Positions 1-8,714 of a DNA stretch of 64,000 nt are shown here, piece after piece. The first letter of the stretch is position 1, and each line of letters begins with the position of its first letter. The notes under the pieces were generated by a model, which was not told the DNA's origin, ran no database searches, and saw only the letters and a list, made by a program, of their open reading frames with translations. The position numbers and the translations under genes are program-made. This stretch comes from Fundidesulfovibrio putealis DSM 16056 (GTDB lineage Bacteria > Desulfobacterota > Desulfovibrionia > Desulfovibrionales > Desulfovibrionaceae): assembly GCF_000429325.1 (NCBI RefSeq), contig NZ_KE386886.1:19653-83652 (forward strand). Direction: 5' to 3'.

Positions 1-543
1 GAGTACACCGGCCTCGACCTGCTGACCCCCCAGCTGACCTTCTGGTACTCCACCGGCGAAGACAGCTCCACCCGCAACGGTTCCGAGCGTATGCCTTCCG
101 TCATGGGCTACTGGGGTCCCTCGACCTCCTTCGCCTTCGACTCCTCGCAGGCTTACACCCGCGGCTACATGGGTGTGAACCCGATCGGTTCCTGGGGCTT
201 CGTGTTCTCCCTGAACAAGATCTCCTTCATCCAGGACCTGACCCATCGCCTGACCTTCACCTACGCTCAGGGCACCAACAACGCTCGCGCCCTGCGCGTG
301 GCTAACGGCCTGGTCGGCGTGGGCAACTACGTCTCCATGGGTCGCGACCTGACCACCAACGAGTACGTGATGGCGATCAACTTCGACCACCAGTACAACA
401 TCTATGAGAACCTGGCTGCCATCGTTGAAGCCGGTTGGGCTCACGGCTCCTTCCAGAAGTCCGTCTGGGGACGCCGCATGGTCAACCAGGCTCAGGACGG
501 CGACTCCTGGAAGGTCGCTTTCGGCCTGCAGTACAAGTTCTAA
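1..543 (+). CDS. Outer-membrane homotrimeric porin, 3' part (5' end outside window)
   Basis: The frame is open from base 1 to the TAA at 541-543, giving the last 180 residues of a larger protein. The sequence is rich in Tyr, Trp, Phe, Ser and Asn with alternating polar and aromatic residues (for example 'HRLTFTYAQGTNN' and 'EYVMAINFDHQYNIYENL'). It ends in Gly-Leu-Gln-Tyr-Lys-Phe, an amphipathic final beta strand with the C-terminal Phe used for BAM-dependent outer-membrane insertion. This matches the abundant porin family annotated in Desulfovibrio as 'outer membrane homotrimeric porin', which forms a general diffusion channel for small hydrophilic solutes. Codon use is strongly biased to C-ending codons, as expected for a highly expressed gene. 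A strong terminator follows 24 bases after the stop. The start and signal peptide are not visible. Confidence 0.8.
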   Translation, partial: EYTGLDLLTPQLTFWYSTGEDSSTRNGSERMPSVMGYWGPSTSFAFDSSQAYTRGYMGVNPIGSWGFVFSLNKISFIQDLTHRLTFTYAQGTNNARALRVANGLVGVGNYVSMGRDLTTNEYVMAINFDHQYNIYENLAAIVEAGWAHGSFQKSVWGRRMVNQAQDGDSWKVAFGLQYKF

Positions 544-567
544 GAAGGTTTAGCCGGACATGCCATA

Positions 568-598
568 CGGCCGGGACGAAAGTCCCGGCCGTTTTTTT
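568..598 (+). terminator. Rho-independent terminator of the porin gene
   Basis: A perfect 10-bp stem (568-577 with 582-591) closes a GAAA tetraloop and is followed by seven T residues at 592-598. It lies 24 bases after the porin stop. Confidence 0.92.
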
Positions 599-903
599 GT
601 GCCCAATGGCCAGATGGCCCAGCCCCAACACTGCATTCCGGACTGTGCCGCCAACGCTATTTCTTGCACGTCCGCACTGATCTCAAGCTGTCGCCATCAA
701 GTCGCCGCCCGGATATTCGGAAACCACGCCCCGAACGTTCCCACCCACCAGGGTCACACGCCTACCGCTCTCCCGGCTGACTCTGCCTTGCACCTTCCCG
801 AGGTGATACGGCTGCCCAATGCGCCACTCAATCTAAACGGATTTCGCTGGCTCGCGAGCATGCACTTGATGCCATTATTCCGGCATCCGCCTGCCATCCA
901 GGC
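599..903. other. Intergenic stretch, no gene recognised
   Basis: About 300 bases between two terminators that face each other. A frame is open on the plus strand, but its translation is low-complexity Pro/His/Ala-rich, has no Shine-Dalgarno sequence and matches no family I recognise. I see no tRNA, repeat or promoter worth naming. Confidence 0.5.
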
Positions 904-940
904 AAAAGAAAAGAGGCCGGGGACGCTCCCCGGCCTCTTT
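904..940 (-). terminator. Rho-independent terminator after the minus-strand hypothetical gene
   Basis: A perfect 14-bp stem (910-923 with 927-940) has a 3-base loop. Read on the minus strand it is followed by TTCTTTT. It ends the transcript of the gene at 978-1373. Confidence 0.85.
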
Positions 941-977
941 CGAACTTCCGTACTACACGCTGCGAATCAAACCGATG

Positions 978-1373
978 CTACTTGTCCACATCCTGCTGGA
1001 TGGATTTCAGCATCTCCTCCACCTTGGCCAGGCGCTCCTGGTACGACGCGTCCAGCTGGCCCTTGAGCATGCCCACCTTGTGGGTCACATCGCCCAACGT
1101 GTTGGACACGATGACCTTCTGGGCCATGGCCTTCGGCGCGTTCATGGCCTCCACGGCCTTGGCCTCAGCGGCGGTGATGCGCGCCTCATAGGCATTCATC
1201 TTGGCCCCGAACTTGGCCTCCACCGCAAAATACACGCCCGCAGCGGCCAAAATGGCCACCAGAGCCAGCATGATTCCCATGGTCGAAGCGGAACGACCCG
1301 GTCCCTGGGGCTCAGTGCCCTCATCGCCCTGCATCTGCCTGATGGCATCCACACGTTTCTCAAGTCCAAGCAT
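978..1373 (-). CDS. Small single-pass membrane protein with coiled coil, unknown function
   Basis: 131 residues from ATG 1373, chosen because GGAGG lies 6 bases upstream; a longer frame reaches 1439 but adds 22 residues without a ribosome site. The layout is a short cytoplasmic N-terminus (MLGLEKRVDAIRQ), a Pro/Gly/Ser linker, and one transmembrane helix around residues 32-50 (MGIMLALVAILAAAGVYF). An Ala/Glu/Lys-rich segment follows, predicted to be helical and probably a coiled coil, ending in Asp-Lys. I do not recognise a family. It lies 62 bases after the PFK-2-like gene and may be its last co-transcribed member; the terminator at 904-940 follows it. Confidence 0.65.
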   Translation of the reverse strand: MLGLEKRVDAIRQMQGDEGTEPQGPGRSASTMGIMLALVAILAAAGVYFAVEAKFGAKMNAYEARITAAEAKAVEAMNAPKAMAQKVIVSNTLGDVTHKVGMLKGQLDASYQERLAKVEEMLKSIQQDVDK

Positions 1374-1435
1374 TGTGGTCCTCCGATGGTGTGACGCCCC
1401 CCTGAGTCCTTCTATGGCACGCCATGGGGCCGTGA

Positions 1436-2656
1436 TCAACCCATGAATTTGACCAGCTCGAAAACTTTGCGTGAATGCGTGGAAACAATGTGGAAATAGC
1501 GGTCCTGGGGGATGTAGATGTACGGGACATCCTCGGTGCGCCGGTACAGGAAGTGTGAGAGGATCATCCGGTTGACGGCCTGATGGCCCACGATGAGGAT
1601 ATGCTCGGCGTTGCCGGAAAGGTACAGGGCCTTCTTGACGCCCCGCTCCACGCGCTCCTTGAGGGTGCCGTAGCCTTCGCCTCCGGGATAGACGTAATTA
1701 TACTTGTCGCGGGTGCGGGCTTCGTGCACCTGGGGCATGTCCTGGGCGATGCGGTCGTAGGTCATGCCTTCGCAGACGCCCGCGTCGATCTCATCGAACT
1801 CGGCCAGCTGGATCACGCGGCAGTCGGTGCGCCCGTCGCAGATCATGGAGGCCATCTGCTGGGTGCGTTTTTTGGTGCTGGTGAACACGTAAGGCAGCGG
1901 CGTCTCGCGGAAATGCCAGGCCAGGGACTGGGCCTGAACCAGCCCGCGCGCCGTGAGCTCCGAGTCGCCGCCGATGCGCATCTCCAGGTTGAAGGCCGTC
2001 TCGCCGTGGCGCACCACGTAGAGGTTGCGCACCCAGTCCGACACCAGCAGATCCCGCAGGATTCGGTAGTGCGGCAGCACGCCCTGCACGCGCTCGCGCT
2101 CGATGCGGTTGTGCAGCGTATCCAGCACCACGAAGTTCTCTTCGTCTCCAAGCGGCTGGTAGATGCGCTCGTAGTAGCGGATACGCTCCCGGAAGCTCTC
2201 TTGTGCGGCCTCGCGGGTCATGTGCGCGAAGTCCGGCATGGCGGCCTTGCGGCTGATGCTGGCTTCCACCAGCTCCGGGTCCGGATTGACGCACTCCACG
2301 AAGAAGACCGGATAATCGCGCAGGCTTTCCTTTATGGTCTGGCGACGCTTGCGCGAGACGTTGGTGGCGTCCAGCACGGCCACGTCGCCCTTGCCGGAAA
2401 GATACGTGGCCGCCCGCTCCAGGTTGATGCGCGCGATCTTCTCACGGATGGCCACCCCCTGCTCGTACTCGGGAGCGTAGAAATCGGAACAGGTGGTGTC
2501 GCTGTCCCGGCAGACCTCGCGGCGCACGTCGCCGTTGTTGAAAACTTCCACCGCCACGCCCTCCGCGCCCAGGCACTGCCTGAGCTTGGAGGAGACCGTC
2601 GACTTGCCCGACGCGGGCAACCCCACCATGGCGATGACGAGTTTTCTCTTGTCCAT
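1436..2656 (-). CDS. Bifunctional 6-phosphofructo-2-kinase / fructose-2,6-bisphosphatase-like protein
   Basis: 406 residues with two domains in the order of eukaryotic PFKFB enzymes. The N-terminal kinase carries Walker A GLPASGKST (12-20), followed by the family-typical FNNGDVRR (39-46) and VLDATNVSRKRR (94-105). The C-terminal histidine-phosphatase domain has RHGE (216-219, phospho-acceptor His217), RIGGDS (227-232), EIDAGVCEGMTY (289-300) and GHQAVNR (His358). These blocks are almost those of animal fructose-2,6-bisphosphatase. The known family makes and breaks fructose 2,6-bisphosphate, which controls phosphofructokinase and fructose-1,6-bisphosphatase; whether this bacterial protein does so is inference. 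It starts 3 bases after the cysE stop, so it is probably the distal gene of the cysteine operon. The eukaryotic N-terminal regulatory extension is absent. Confidence 0.85.
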   Translation of the reverse strand: MDKRKLVIAMVGLPASGKSTVSSKLRQCLGAEGVAVEVFNNGDVRREVCRDSDTTCSDFYAPEYEQGVAIREKIARINLERAATYLSGKGDVAVLDATNVSRKRRQTIKESLRDYPVFFVECVNPDPELVEASISRKAAMPDFAHMTREAAQESFRERIRYYERIYQPLGDEENFVVLDTLHNRIERERVQGVLPHYRILRDLLVSDWVRNLYVVRHGETAFNLEMRIGGDSELTARGLVQAQSLAWHFRETPLPYVFTSTKKRTQQMASMICDGRTDCRVIQLAEFDEIDAGVCEGMTYDRIAQDMPQVHEARTRDKYNYVYPGGEGYGTLKERVERGVKKALYLSGNAEHILIVGHQAVNRMILSHFLYRRTEDVPYIYIPQDRYFHIVSTHSRKVFELVKFMG

Positions 2657-2659
2657 GCG

Positions 2660-3589
2660 CTATCCGCCGTTTTCCGCAGGGTTGGCCTTGAGCACCTTGG
2701 CCCCGGCAGCCACGTCAGACGTCACCCACACGTTCGCGCCGATCACCGCGCCCTTGCCCACTGTGATGCGGCCCAGCACCGTGGCCCCGGAATAGATGGT
2801 CACGTCGTCCTCCACGATGGGATGGCGGGCCAGACCCTTCACCGGGTTGCCGTTGGCGTCCTTGGGGAAGCTCTTGGCCCCGAGCGTCACGCCCTGGTAG
2901 AGGCGCACGTTATCGCCGATGATGCAGGTCTCGCCGATCACCACGCCGGTGCCGTGGTCGATGAAGAACCCTTTGCCGATCTGCGCGCCGGGGTGGATGT
3001 CTATGCCGGTGCGGGCGTGGGCCATCTCCGTTATTATGCGCGGGATGATGTCCACCCCGAGCTTGTGCAGCTCATGCGCGATGCGCTGGTGGATCAGCGC
3101 CGTTATGCTCGGGTACGAAAAGATGGTCTCGCCGGGGCTTTTGGCCGCCGGGTCGCCGTCGAAGGCGGCCTGCACGTCCAGCACCAGCTTCTCGCGGATT
3201 CCGGGCACGGAGCGCAGGAAGGCCGTGGCCTTGTCCATGGCCTGGTCCTCGCATCCGGTGCAGGCGCGGTTCTCGCCCAGGCACACGAAGCAGAAGCCGC
3301 GCTTGACCTGGTCGGCCAGCTTGCGGAACACCACGTCCAGGTGCGCCCCGGTGTGGTAGGCCAGCGTGTCCGGCGTCACTTCCGAATCGCCGTAGTAGCC
3401 CGGAAAAAGGACGGCCTTCAGCCGCTCCACCACTTCGGTGAGCGCCTCGATGGACGGCATGGGCGAATCCGTGAGCTTGCGGCAGGCGAACGCCTGATAC
3501 GACGAGGGCGCGCACAGCTTGCCCACAACATCCTCGATTACGTCCCGTTCAGGGCTCAGACTGGCCAGCACATGGCGTTCGTGCTTCAC
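2660..3589 (-). CDS. cysE: Serine O-acetyltransferase
   Basis: 309 residues from GTG 3589. This start overlaps the cysK stop in a GTGA junction and has GGAGG 7 bases upstream; the frame itself extends to 3649. The enzyme transfers acetyl from acetyl-CoA to L-serine, the first step of cysteine synthesis. The N-terminal half is helical. The C-terminal half is a left-handed beta-helix of hexapeptide repeats ([19 protein letters not shown], then [19 protein letters not shown]), with the catalytic-type His in FIDHGTG. It is longer than E. coli CysE and carries an insert with four Cys residues ([14 protein letters not shown]), which could bind metal; I do not know its role. The C-terminus ends in Asn-Gly-Gly rather than the Ile that docks into CysK, so complex formation is uncertain. 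Confidence 0.9.
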   Translation of the reverse strand: MKHERHVLASLSPERDVIEDVVGKLCAPSSYQAFACRKLTDSPMPSIEALTEVVERLKAVLFPGYYGDSEVTPDTLAYHTGAHLDVVFRKLADQVKRGFCFVCLGENRACTGCEDQAMDKATAFLRSVPGIREKLVLDVQAAFDGDPAAKSPGETIFSYPSITALIHQRIAHELHKLGVDIIPRIITEMAHARTGIDIHPGAQIGKGFFIDHGTGVVIGETCIIGDNVRLYQGVTLGAKSFPKDANGNPVKGLARHPIVEDDVTIYSGATVLGRITVGKGAVIGANVWVTSDVAAGAKVLKANPAENGG

Positions 3590-4524
3590 TTCGTTTCCTC
3601 CATGCCTGTAAACAGGGCGGTGCTCAGATAGCGCTCGCCCGTGTCGCACACAATGAATACGATCATTTTTCCCTTGTTTTCAGGTCGCCTGCCCAGCTCC
3701 ACCGCCGCGTGGCAGATGGCTCCCGAGGAGATGCCGCACAGGATGCCCTCCTCTTGCAGCATGCGCCGGGCCATTCCAATGGCCTGATCGTTGGTGACGC
3801 GGAACACCTCGTCGATCAGGTCCACCTCGAGCACCTCGGGCACGAAGCCCGCGCCGATGCCCTGGATCATGTGCGGGCCTGCCTCGCCGCCGGACAGCAC
3901 GGGCGAGGCGTCCGGCTCCACGGCCACTGCCTTGAGCTCCGGCTTCCTGCCCTTGAGCACCTGGGCCACGCCGGTGAGCGTGCCGCCCGTGCCCACGCCA
4001 GCCACGAAAATATCCACCTTGCCGTCGGTGTCGTGCCAGATCTCCTCGGCCGTGGTCAGGCGGTGGGCCTCCGGGTTGGCCGGGTTGGCGAACTGCATGG
4101 GCATGAAGGCCTTGGGCAGCTCCGCCACCAGCTCACGGGCCTTCTCGATGGCGCCCCTCATGCCCTTTGAAGCCTCCGTCAGCACCAGCTGCGCGCCAAA
4201 CCCCTTGAGCAGCGTGCGCCGCTCGATGCTCATGGACTCGGGCATGGTCAGCACCAGCTTGTAGCCGCGCACCGCGCACACGAAGGCCAGGCCGATTCCC
4301 GTGTTGCCGCTGGTGGGCTCCACGATAACCGTGTCGTGGTCCACGAGCCCCCGGCGCTCCGCGTCCAGGATCATGTTGCCCGCGATGCGGTCCTTCACCG
4401 AGAAACACGGGTTGGCGGACTCCAGCTTGGCCACCAGCTGCACATCCAGACCAGCGCCTATACGATTCAGCCGTACCAGGGGCGTGCCGCCCACCAGTTC
4501 CAGCATGTTGGAAGCTATTTTCAT
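3586..4524 (-). CDS. cysK: Cysteine synthase A (O-acetylserine sulfhydrylase)
   Basis: 312 residues, the normal length for the family. This fold-type-II PLP enzyme converts O-acetylserine and sulfide to cysteine. The PLP lysine is Lys44 in SVKDR. The substrate loop TSGNTG, the phosphate-binding GTGGT and the C-terminal ISSGA serine contact are all present. The start overlaps the DUF1835 stop by four bases (ATGA at 4521-4524), and its own stop overlaps the cysE start, so the three genes are translationally coupled. In a sulfide-producing anaerobe this would be the direct route from sulfide to cysteine. The neighbouring nifS would then use that cysteine as a sulfur donor. Confidence 0.95.
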   Translation of the reverse strand: MKIASNMLELVGGTPLVRLNRIGAGLDVQLVAKLESANPCFSVKDRIAGNMILDAERRGLVDHDTVIVEPTSGNTGIGLAFVCAVRGYKLVLTMPESMSIERRTLLKGFGAQLVLTEASKGMRGAIEKARELVAELPKAFMPMQFANPANPEAHRLTTAEEIWHDTDGKVDIFVAGVGTGGTLTGVAQVLKGRKPELKAVAVEPDASPVLSGGEAGPHMIQGIGAGFVPEVLEVDLIDEVFRVTNDQAIGMARRMLQEEGILCGISSGAICHAAVELGRRPENKGKMIVFIVCDTGERYLSTALFTGMEETK

Positions 4525-5462
4525 TCTATCACTCCAGGCCCGTCCAGCCGGGTCAGCGTTTCACTGTCGGGTACGTAGCGCCAGTCGTGAGAGCCATCAA
4601 GACGGACGCCGCCTATCCAACGCCCTTGGCCGCCAGCGCGCATCCAATCCGATTGACCGTTCAGCGTTCTCTCGCCGGCGCTGGTCAGCCGGACGGTCCG
4701 CTCCGGAAAAGTTCCTTCGCCCCCTGCAAGCAGCGGCTCGGGGCCGGACATGAGCCGCGAAGCCACCAGCCAGCACGGCCAGTCGCCGAAGAAGGGGCGC
4801 TCCTCCTGCCGGGACACCGCCTTGAACAGTTCCGCACCGCTCACGGCCCCGGACGAGGCCGCCTGGAGCATGGTCCGCTCCAGGCGCGACAAGCCGTCTC
4901 GCATTCCCGGATATTCCTCAAGGAGCCTGCCCAGGGCCTGTCCGGCGAAGGGCAGACCCGCGACACCCTTGGCCGCGACACGCGCAAGACCGGACGGATC
5001 GGGCGAGCAGAAAGCCACCCACGCCTCGTGCGCCGAACGCATGGTTTGGGCGCTTACGGGCGCAAGCCCCGCACGCAGGTCGTCCGCGCCAAGTCCGGAA
5101 AACCCCGCGCCACCGAACAGCTGTACACGCTCAGGCGCAGTGCCGAGTCCATAAAGCCTCGACAGCACCTCCAGCAGCTGCAACTGGTCGTACAGGTCTG
5201 CCTCGAACCACAGCGCAGCACCCTGTTCCCCCGATTCCTCAAGCAGGCGGTCGCGCTCGTCCAGCGACTCAAGCACGTCGCCGTAAGCTCCCCAGCCGCA
5301 GGAGGCGATGAAGTCCGCCCTAATCTCGCGCATCTCGCGCCCGGTGACGTCCGAGGGCACCGGGCCTTCGTGCAGCACGTCCCGCCAGGGCAGCGCTGCA
5401 TCCGCCACACCCGCACGCCTGAGTTCATCCGCCGCGAAGTCGCCGCAGGTTATGTGCAGCAT
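4521..5462 (-). CDS. DUF1835 domain-containing protein
   Basis: 313 residues. The N-terminus carries the signature I associate with DUF1835: LHITCGD at residues 2-8, then [13 protein letters not shown] around 24-36. A helical middle and C-terminal region rich in Arg and Leu follows, with no catalytic motif I can name. There is no signal peptide or membrane helix, so it is cytoplasmic. It overlaps cysK by four bases and follows the DUF1847 gene after nine bases, so it belongs to the cysteine operon. The family has no established biochemical function that I know of, and the operon position alone does not define one. Confidence 0.75.
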   Translation of the reverse strand: MLHITCGDFAADELRRAGVADAALPWRDVLHEGPVPSDVTGREMREIRADFIASCGWGAYGDVLESLDERDRLLEESGEQGAALWFEADLYDQLQLLEVLSRLYGLGTAPERVQLFGGAGFSGLGADDLRAGLAPVSAQTMRSAHEAWVAFCSPDPSGLARVAAKGVAGLPFAGQALGRLLEEYPGMRDGLSRLERTMLQAASSGAVSGAELFKAVSRQEERPFFGDWPCWLVASRLMSGPEPLLAGGEGTFPERTVRLTSAGERTLNGQSDWMRAGGQGRWIGGVRLDGSHDWRYVPDSETLTRLDGPGVIE

Positions 5463-5471
5463 AGGGTCCGC

Positions 5472-6164
5472 CTATTCCAGAGTCTTTTTCAGGTAGCGAT
5501 AATAGCCGTCGTACTGCTGCACGGCGGCCAGGGGGTTGTGCCCCAACACGCGGTCCTTCACGGCCAGCACGGTGCACGGGGCCTGGGCGTATTTCAGCAC
5601 CAGCGAGTCATGCCCCACGCACAGCCCCAGCAGCACGTTGAAATCCACGTCCGAGGCATTCAGGGCCTCGGCCTGGAACACCGGGTTGCACATGGACTCG
5701 TGCGTTGCGCCGGGGTCCACCTGGTCGCAGGCCATAAGCCCCAGGTCCGACTTGGGCACGGCCCCGGCCTTGCAGGCCACGGACACCGTGTCGAAGCCGT
5801 TGGTCTCGAAAATCTCCTGGACAACGGCGGCCTCCTTGCGAAGGCCGATGCAAAAGGCCAGCCCAAGGCGCTTGTACCCCATGCGCCGCGCAAACTCCAC
5901 GATCTCCACGATGCGGGGCTTCATGGGCCTGACCGCTGCGTAGCCCTGGTCGCGCCCGCCGTAGCCCTCGGATTCCTGCACGGAAGCCTGCCGGGCGAAC
6001 TCCAGGTTCTCGTCGGAAAGCGTCGCCTCGGTGGCGCGCTCGGACACGTCCCGCAGCCGGATGGATGGGCAGTTGGCAGGGGCCTTGCCTTTGCCGGTGC
6101 GGCAGAAACGGACGCTCCAGTCGTAGGGGCATGCGGCGCAGGTGGGATGGTCTGGAGTGGCCAT
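5472..6164 (-). CDS. DUF1847 domain-containing (putative metal-binding) protein
   Basis: 230 residues. It contains ten Cys residues. Four lie near the N-terminus (CAACPYDWSVRFC, then ANCPSIRL at about 32), and others follow in AFCIGLRKE, SVACKAG, LMACDQVD, SMCNPVFQAE, GLCVGHD and APCTVLAVKDR. This pattern and the block VKDRVLGHNPL are what I know as the DUF1847 family, annotated as metal-binding and common in anaerobes. No transmembrane segment is present. It appears to be the first gene of the run into DUF1835, cysK and cysE. The weak upstream sequence shows no clear Shine-Dalgarno. A repeat-filled gap separates it from nifS. Function is unknown; binding of an Fe-S cluster or zinc is a guess from the cysteines. 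Confidence 0.78.
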   Translation of the reverse strand: MATPDHPTCAACPYDWSVRFCRTGKGKAPANCPSIRLRDVSERATEATLSDENLEFARQASVQESEGYGGRDQGYAAVRPMKPRIVEIVEFARRMGYKRLGLAFCIGLRKEAAVVQEIFETNGFDTVSVACKAGAVPKSDLGLMACDQVDPGATHESMCNPVFQAEALNASDVDFNVLLGLCVGHDSLVLKYAQAPCTVLAVKDRVLGHNPLAAVQQYDGYYRYLKKTLE

Positions 6165-6191
6165 GGAATCTCACTGGACTGGAAGATTATG

Positions 6192-6262
6192 GCGGGGCGC
6201 TGCCCCGCACCCCGGCGGGCTCCGCCCTGCACCCGCCAGGGGGATGATCCCCCTGGACCCTC
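6192..6262. repeat. Palindromic intergenic repeat, copy A (GGGGGATGATCCCCC type)
   Basis: Several adjacent hairpins: GCGGGGC/GCCCCGC at 6192-6208, a GC-rich run, then a 9-bp stem CCAGGGGGA/TCCCCCTGG around TGA at 6236-6256. The second part recurs in inverse orientation at 25050-25076 with the flanking GAGGGTCC also conserved, so this is a dispersed element. The rest of the 6165-6519 gap holds no gene. Confidence 0.7.
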
Positions 6263-6470
6263 AGTTGGCTTCGCGGTCTGGTGCGGCGGCCGGGGGCTGG
6301 AGGCTGTCCCGTTCGCGGCATGCGCGGCGGGCTCGAACCGATTTGAAGACGATTCGTCGCCCGCCGCGCATGCCGCGCTCGTTACACCCTCCAGCCCCCG
6401 GCTCCCCGAAACGACATACTGCCGCGCTGGAATGCGAAGCTACGTAAAAGTTTTTGAGAGGAGGTCCCGG

Positions 6471-6517
6471 AGGAGAACTTTTTTCAAAAAGTTCTCCTCT
6501 GGGCCGCCGGAGGCATT
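6471..6517. repeat. 13-bp palindrome plus GGCCGCCGGAGGCATT repeat next to nifS
   Basis: A perfect 13-bp stem (6471-6483 with 6486-6498, AGGAGAACTTTTT against AAAAAGTTCTCCT) with a 2-base turn is followed by GGCCGCCGGAGGCATT at 6502-6517. The latter string recurs exactly at 25109-25124, and its core recurs inverted at 18219-18231. The palindrome starts 22 bases after the nifS stop (minus strand) and could also serve as its transcript end, although no long T run follows. Confidence 0.65.
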
Positions 6518-6519
6518 TC

Positions 6520-7704
6520 TTAACAAGTACACGCCGGAGCTTCGCCTTCGGTCCTCTTGAAGGGCGAAATCTCCCTGAGGCGATGGATGATCTTGGGCAG
6601 CTCGGCCACCACCAGATCGACGTCGGCCTCGGTGTTGAAGCGCGACAGGCTGAACCGGATGGAGCCGTGCGCGTAGGTGAACGGCACGCCCATGGCGCGC
6701 AGCACGTGCGACGGTTCCAGCGACCCGGAGGTGCAGGCCGAGCCGGAGCTGGCGCAGACCCCGAAGGCGTCCAGCATCAGCAGGATCGATTCGCCCTCCA
6801 CGAACTGGAAGGCCAGACTGGTGGTGTTGGGCAGGCGCGAATCCACCACGCCGTTGATGCGCGTGTCGGGCACGGCCTCGATCAGCTTCTTTTCCAGCTT
6901 GTCGCGCAGCGCCCGCACCACGGTGTTCTCGTGGGCCACGTTGCCCATGGCCAGCTCGCAGGCTTTGCCCAGGCCGATGATGCCGGTGGTGTTCTCGGTT
7001 CCGGCGCGGCGTCCGTGCTCCTGGTGCCCGCCCATCATGAAGGGGCGGAACTGCACGCCCTTGCGCACGAACATGGCCCCGACGCCCTTGGGGGCGTGGA
7101 CCTTGTGGCCGGACACGGCCAGGAAGTCCACGGGGATGTCCTTCAGGTCGAAGGGGACCTTGCCCAGCACCTGCACGGCGTCGGTGTGCATGAGTACGCC
7201 GCGCTCCTTGGCGATCTCGGCGATCTCCTTGATGGGGAAGATGACGCCGGTCTCGTTGTTGGCGAACATCACGGAGATGAGCGCGGTGTCGTGGCGGATG
7301 GCGTCGCGCAGTTCGTCCAGGTCCAGGCGTCCCTGCTCGTCCACGCCGAGGTAGGTGGCCTCGTAGCCTTTGCGCTCCAGGTGCTTGACGAGGTTCAAGA
7401 CGGCCGGATGCTCCACGCGGGTGGTGATGATGTGGCGTTTGTCCGGCTGCGAGGCCAGGGCCGAGCGGATAGCGGTGTTGTCGCCCTCGGTGCCGCAGGC
7501 GTTGAAGATGATCTCGCCGGGCTGGCAGCCGAATGAGGCGGCCACGCGCTCGCGCGCTTCGCTGATCTTGCGCCCCACCATGCCGCCGAACATGTGCATG
7601 CTGGAGGGGTTGCCGTACTGCTCGGAGAAGTAGGGCAGCATCTCCTCAAGCACCGCCGGGTCCACTTTGGTGGTGGCGTTGTTGTCCATGTAGATGACGG
7701 GCAT
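6520..7704 (-). CDS. nifS: Cysteine desulfurase NifS
   Basis: 394 residues from ATG 7704, which has GGAGGAGG upstream; the frame extends 7 codons further. The enzyme takes sulfur from L-cysteine as a persulfide and hands it to the NifU scaffold. The PLP lysine is Lys201 in SGHK. The catalytic Cys is Cys324 in SSGSACTSG, a short loop typical of NifS/IscS group I enzymes. His98 (RVEHP) stacks on PLP in the family. The gene begins one base after the nifU stop, so the two are co-transcribed. There are no nitrogenase genes in the window. In Desulfovibrio-like bacteria NifU/NifS are generally the housekeeping Fe-S system, and I read them that way here. Confidence 0.95.
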   Translation of the reverse strand: MPVIYMDNNATTKVDPAVLEEMLPYFSEQYGNPSSMHMFGGMVGRKISEARERVAASFGCQPGEIIFNACGTEGDNTAIRSALASQPDKRHIITTRVEHPAVLNLVKHLERKGYEATYLGVDEQGRLDLDELRDAIRHDTALISVMFANNETGVIFPIKEIAEIAKERGVLMHTDAVQVLGKVPFDLKDIPVDFLAVSGHKVHAPKGVGAMFVRKGVQFRPFMMGGHQEHGRRAGTENTTGIIGLGKACELAMGNVAHENTVVRALRDKLEKKLIEAVPDTRINGVVDSRLPNTTSLAFQFVEGESILLMLDAFGVCASSGSACTSGSLEPSHVLRAMGVPFTYAHGSIRFSLSRFNTEADVDLVVAELPKIIHRLREISPFKRTEGEAPACTC

Positions 7705-7705
7705 G

Positions 7706-8548
7706 CTAGCGCACCTCCTCCACAACCAGATCGGGGTCCACGGCGTCGCGCAGGCGCTTTTCCACGAACTGCTTGAGCGTCAGCTGGCTGGACTTGCACG
7801 AGGAGCACGCCCCGCGCAGCTGCACCAGCACGGTCTTGCCGTCCACGTCCACCAGTTCGATGTTGCCGCCGTCCTTTTGCAGGCTGGGGCTTATCTCCTC
7901 GTCGATGATCTTGGAGATGAGCTTCATGCGCTGCAGGTTGGTGAGTCCTGCGGGACGCGCGGGCGCGACCGGTTGCAAGGGTTTCAGCACGCCCTTGGAC
8001 TCGGCCAGCAGATCCGCCAGCTTGTCCAGGCACTTGCCGCAGCCGCCGCCCGCCTTGGTGAAATCGGTGATCTCCTCGACGGTCTTCAGGTTGTTCTCGG
8101 CGATGGCCTTGCGGATGGTGGTGTCTGTCACGCCGAAGCATTCGCAGACGATCTCGCCTTCCTCGTGCGGAGCCATGGGCAGGCCGCGCAGGTTGGCCAC
8201 GGCGGCCTCCAGGGCCTCCTTGCCCATCACGGAGCAGTGCATCTTTTCCTTGGGCAGGCCGCCCAGGAATTCGGCGATGTCCTGGTTGGAGACGTCCATG
8301 GCCTCGTCCACGGTCTTGCCTTTGATCATCTCGGTCAGGGCGGAGGAGGACGCGATGGCGCTGGCGCAGCCGAAGGTCTGGAACTTGGCGTCCACGATGC
8401 GGTCGTTCTCGTCGACTTTCAGGTAGAGCTTCAGCGCGTCGCCGCAGGCCAGCGAGCCCACCTCGCCCACGCAGGATGCATCAGCTATTTCCCCGACATT
8501 CTTGGGGTTTATGAAGTGCTCGCGCACTTTATCGGTATATTCCCACAT
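7706..8548 (-). CDS. nifU: Fe-S cluster assembly scaffold NifU (three-domain form)
   Basis: 280 residues with all three classical modules. The IscU-like domain has Cys35, Cys61 and Cys105. The central BFD-like [2Fe-2S] domain has Cys135, Cys137, Cys170 and Cys173. The C-terminal Nfu domain has CxxC at Cys248/Cys251. It assembles Fe-S clusters with sulfur from NifS and passes them to apo-proteins. ATG 8548 is preceded by GAGGAG. The upstream region carries a short palindrome TCCTG-A-CAGGA at 8586-8596, which could be an operator for an Rrf2/IscR-type regulator, although I cannot show this. nifS follows after one base. Confidence 0.95.
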   Translation of the reverse strand: MWEYTDKVREHFINPKNVGEIADASCVGEVGSLACGDALKLYLKVDENDRIVDAKFQTFGCASAIASSSALTEMIKGKTVDEAMDVSNQDIAEFLGGLPKEKMHCSVMGKEALEAAVANLRGLPMAPHEEGEIVCECFGVTDTTIRKAIAENNLKTVEEITDFTKAGGGCGKCLDKLADLLAESKGVLKPLQPVAPARPAGLTNLQRMKLISKIIDEEISPSLQKDGGNIELVDVDGKTVLVQLRGACSSCKSSQLTLKQFVEKRLRDAVDPDLVVEEVR

Positions 8549-8714
8549 TGCAGTTCTCCTCGTTGGGTGTGCGCTTTAAATAGCGTCCTGACAGGATAAC
8601 ACCTCGCCCCGGTCTATGGAAGTGTTTCGGGAGGAAATAGCCGGAAAGTCGGGGACGTTTCCGGCGATTGCCCGTTTCGCACGCCCATTCCAGGGAGCGG
8701 ACACCACAACCGGG

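Noticed and set aside
560-1066. 168-residue ORF after the porin
   Set aside because: It runs through two terminator hairpins, is Pro/His-rich and has no ribosome site.
1583-3631. 682-residue plus-strand ORF opposite the PFK-2-like and cysE genes
   Set aside because: High-GC antisense shadow: the translation is His/Val/Ala/Gly-rich without any domain, and the minus strand has two clear genes.
6520-8548. Nitrogen-fixation cluster because of nifU and nifS
   Set aside because: No nifHDK or other nitrogen-fixation gene is nearby; the pair is better read as the general Fe-S assembly system.
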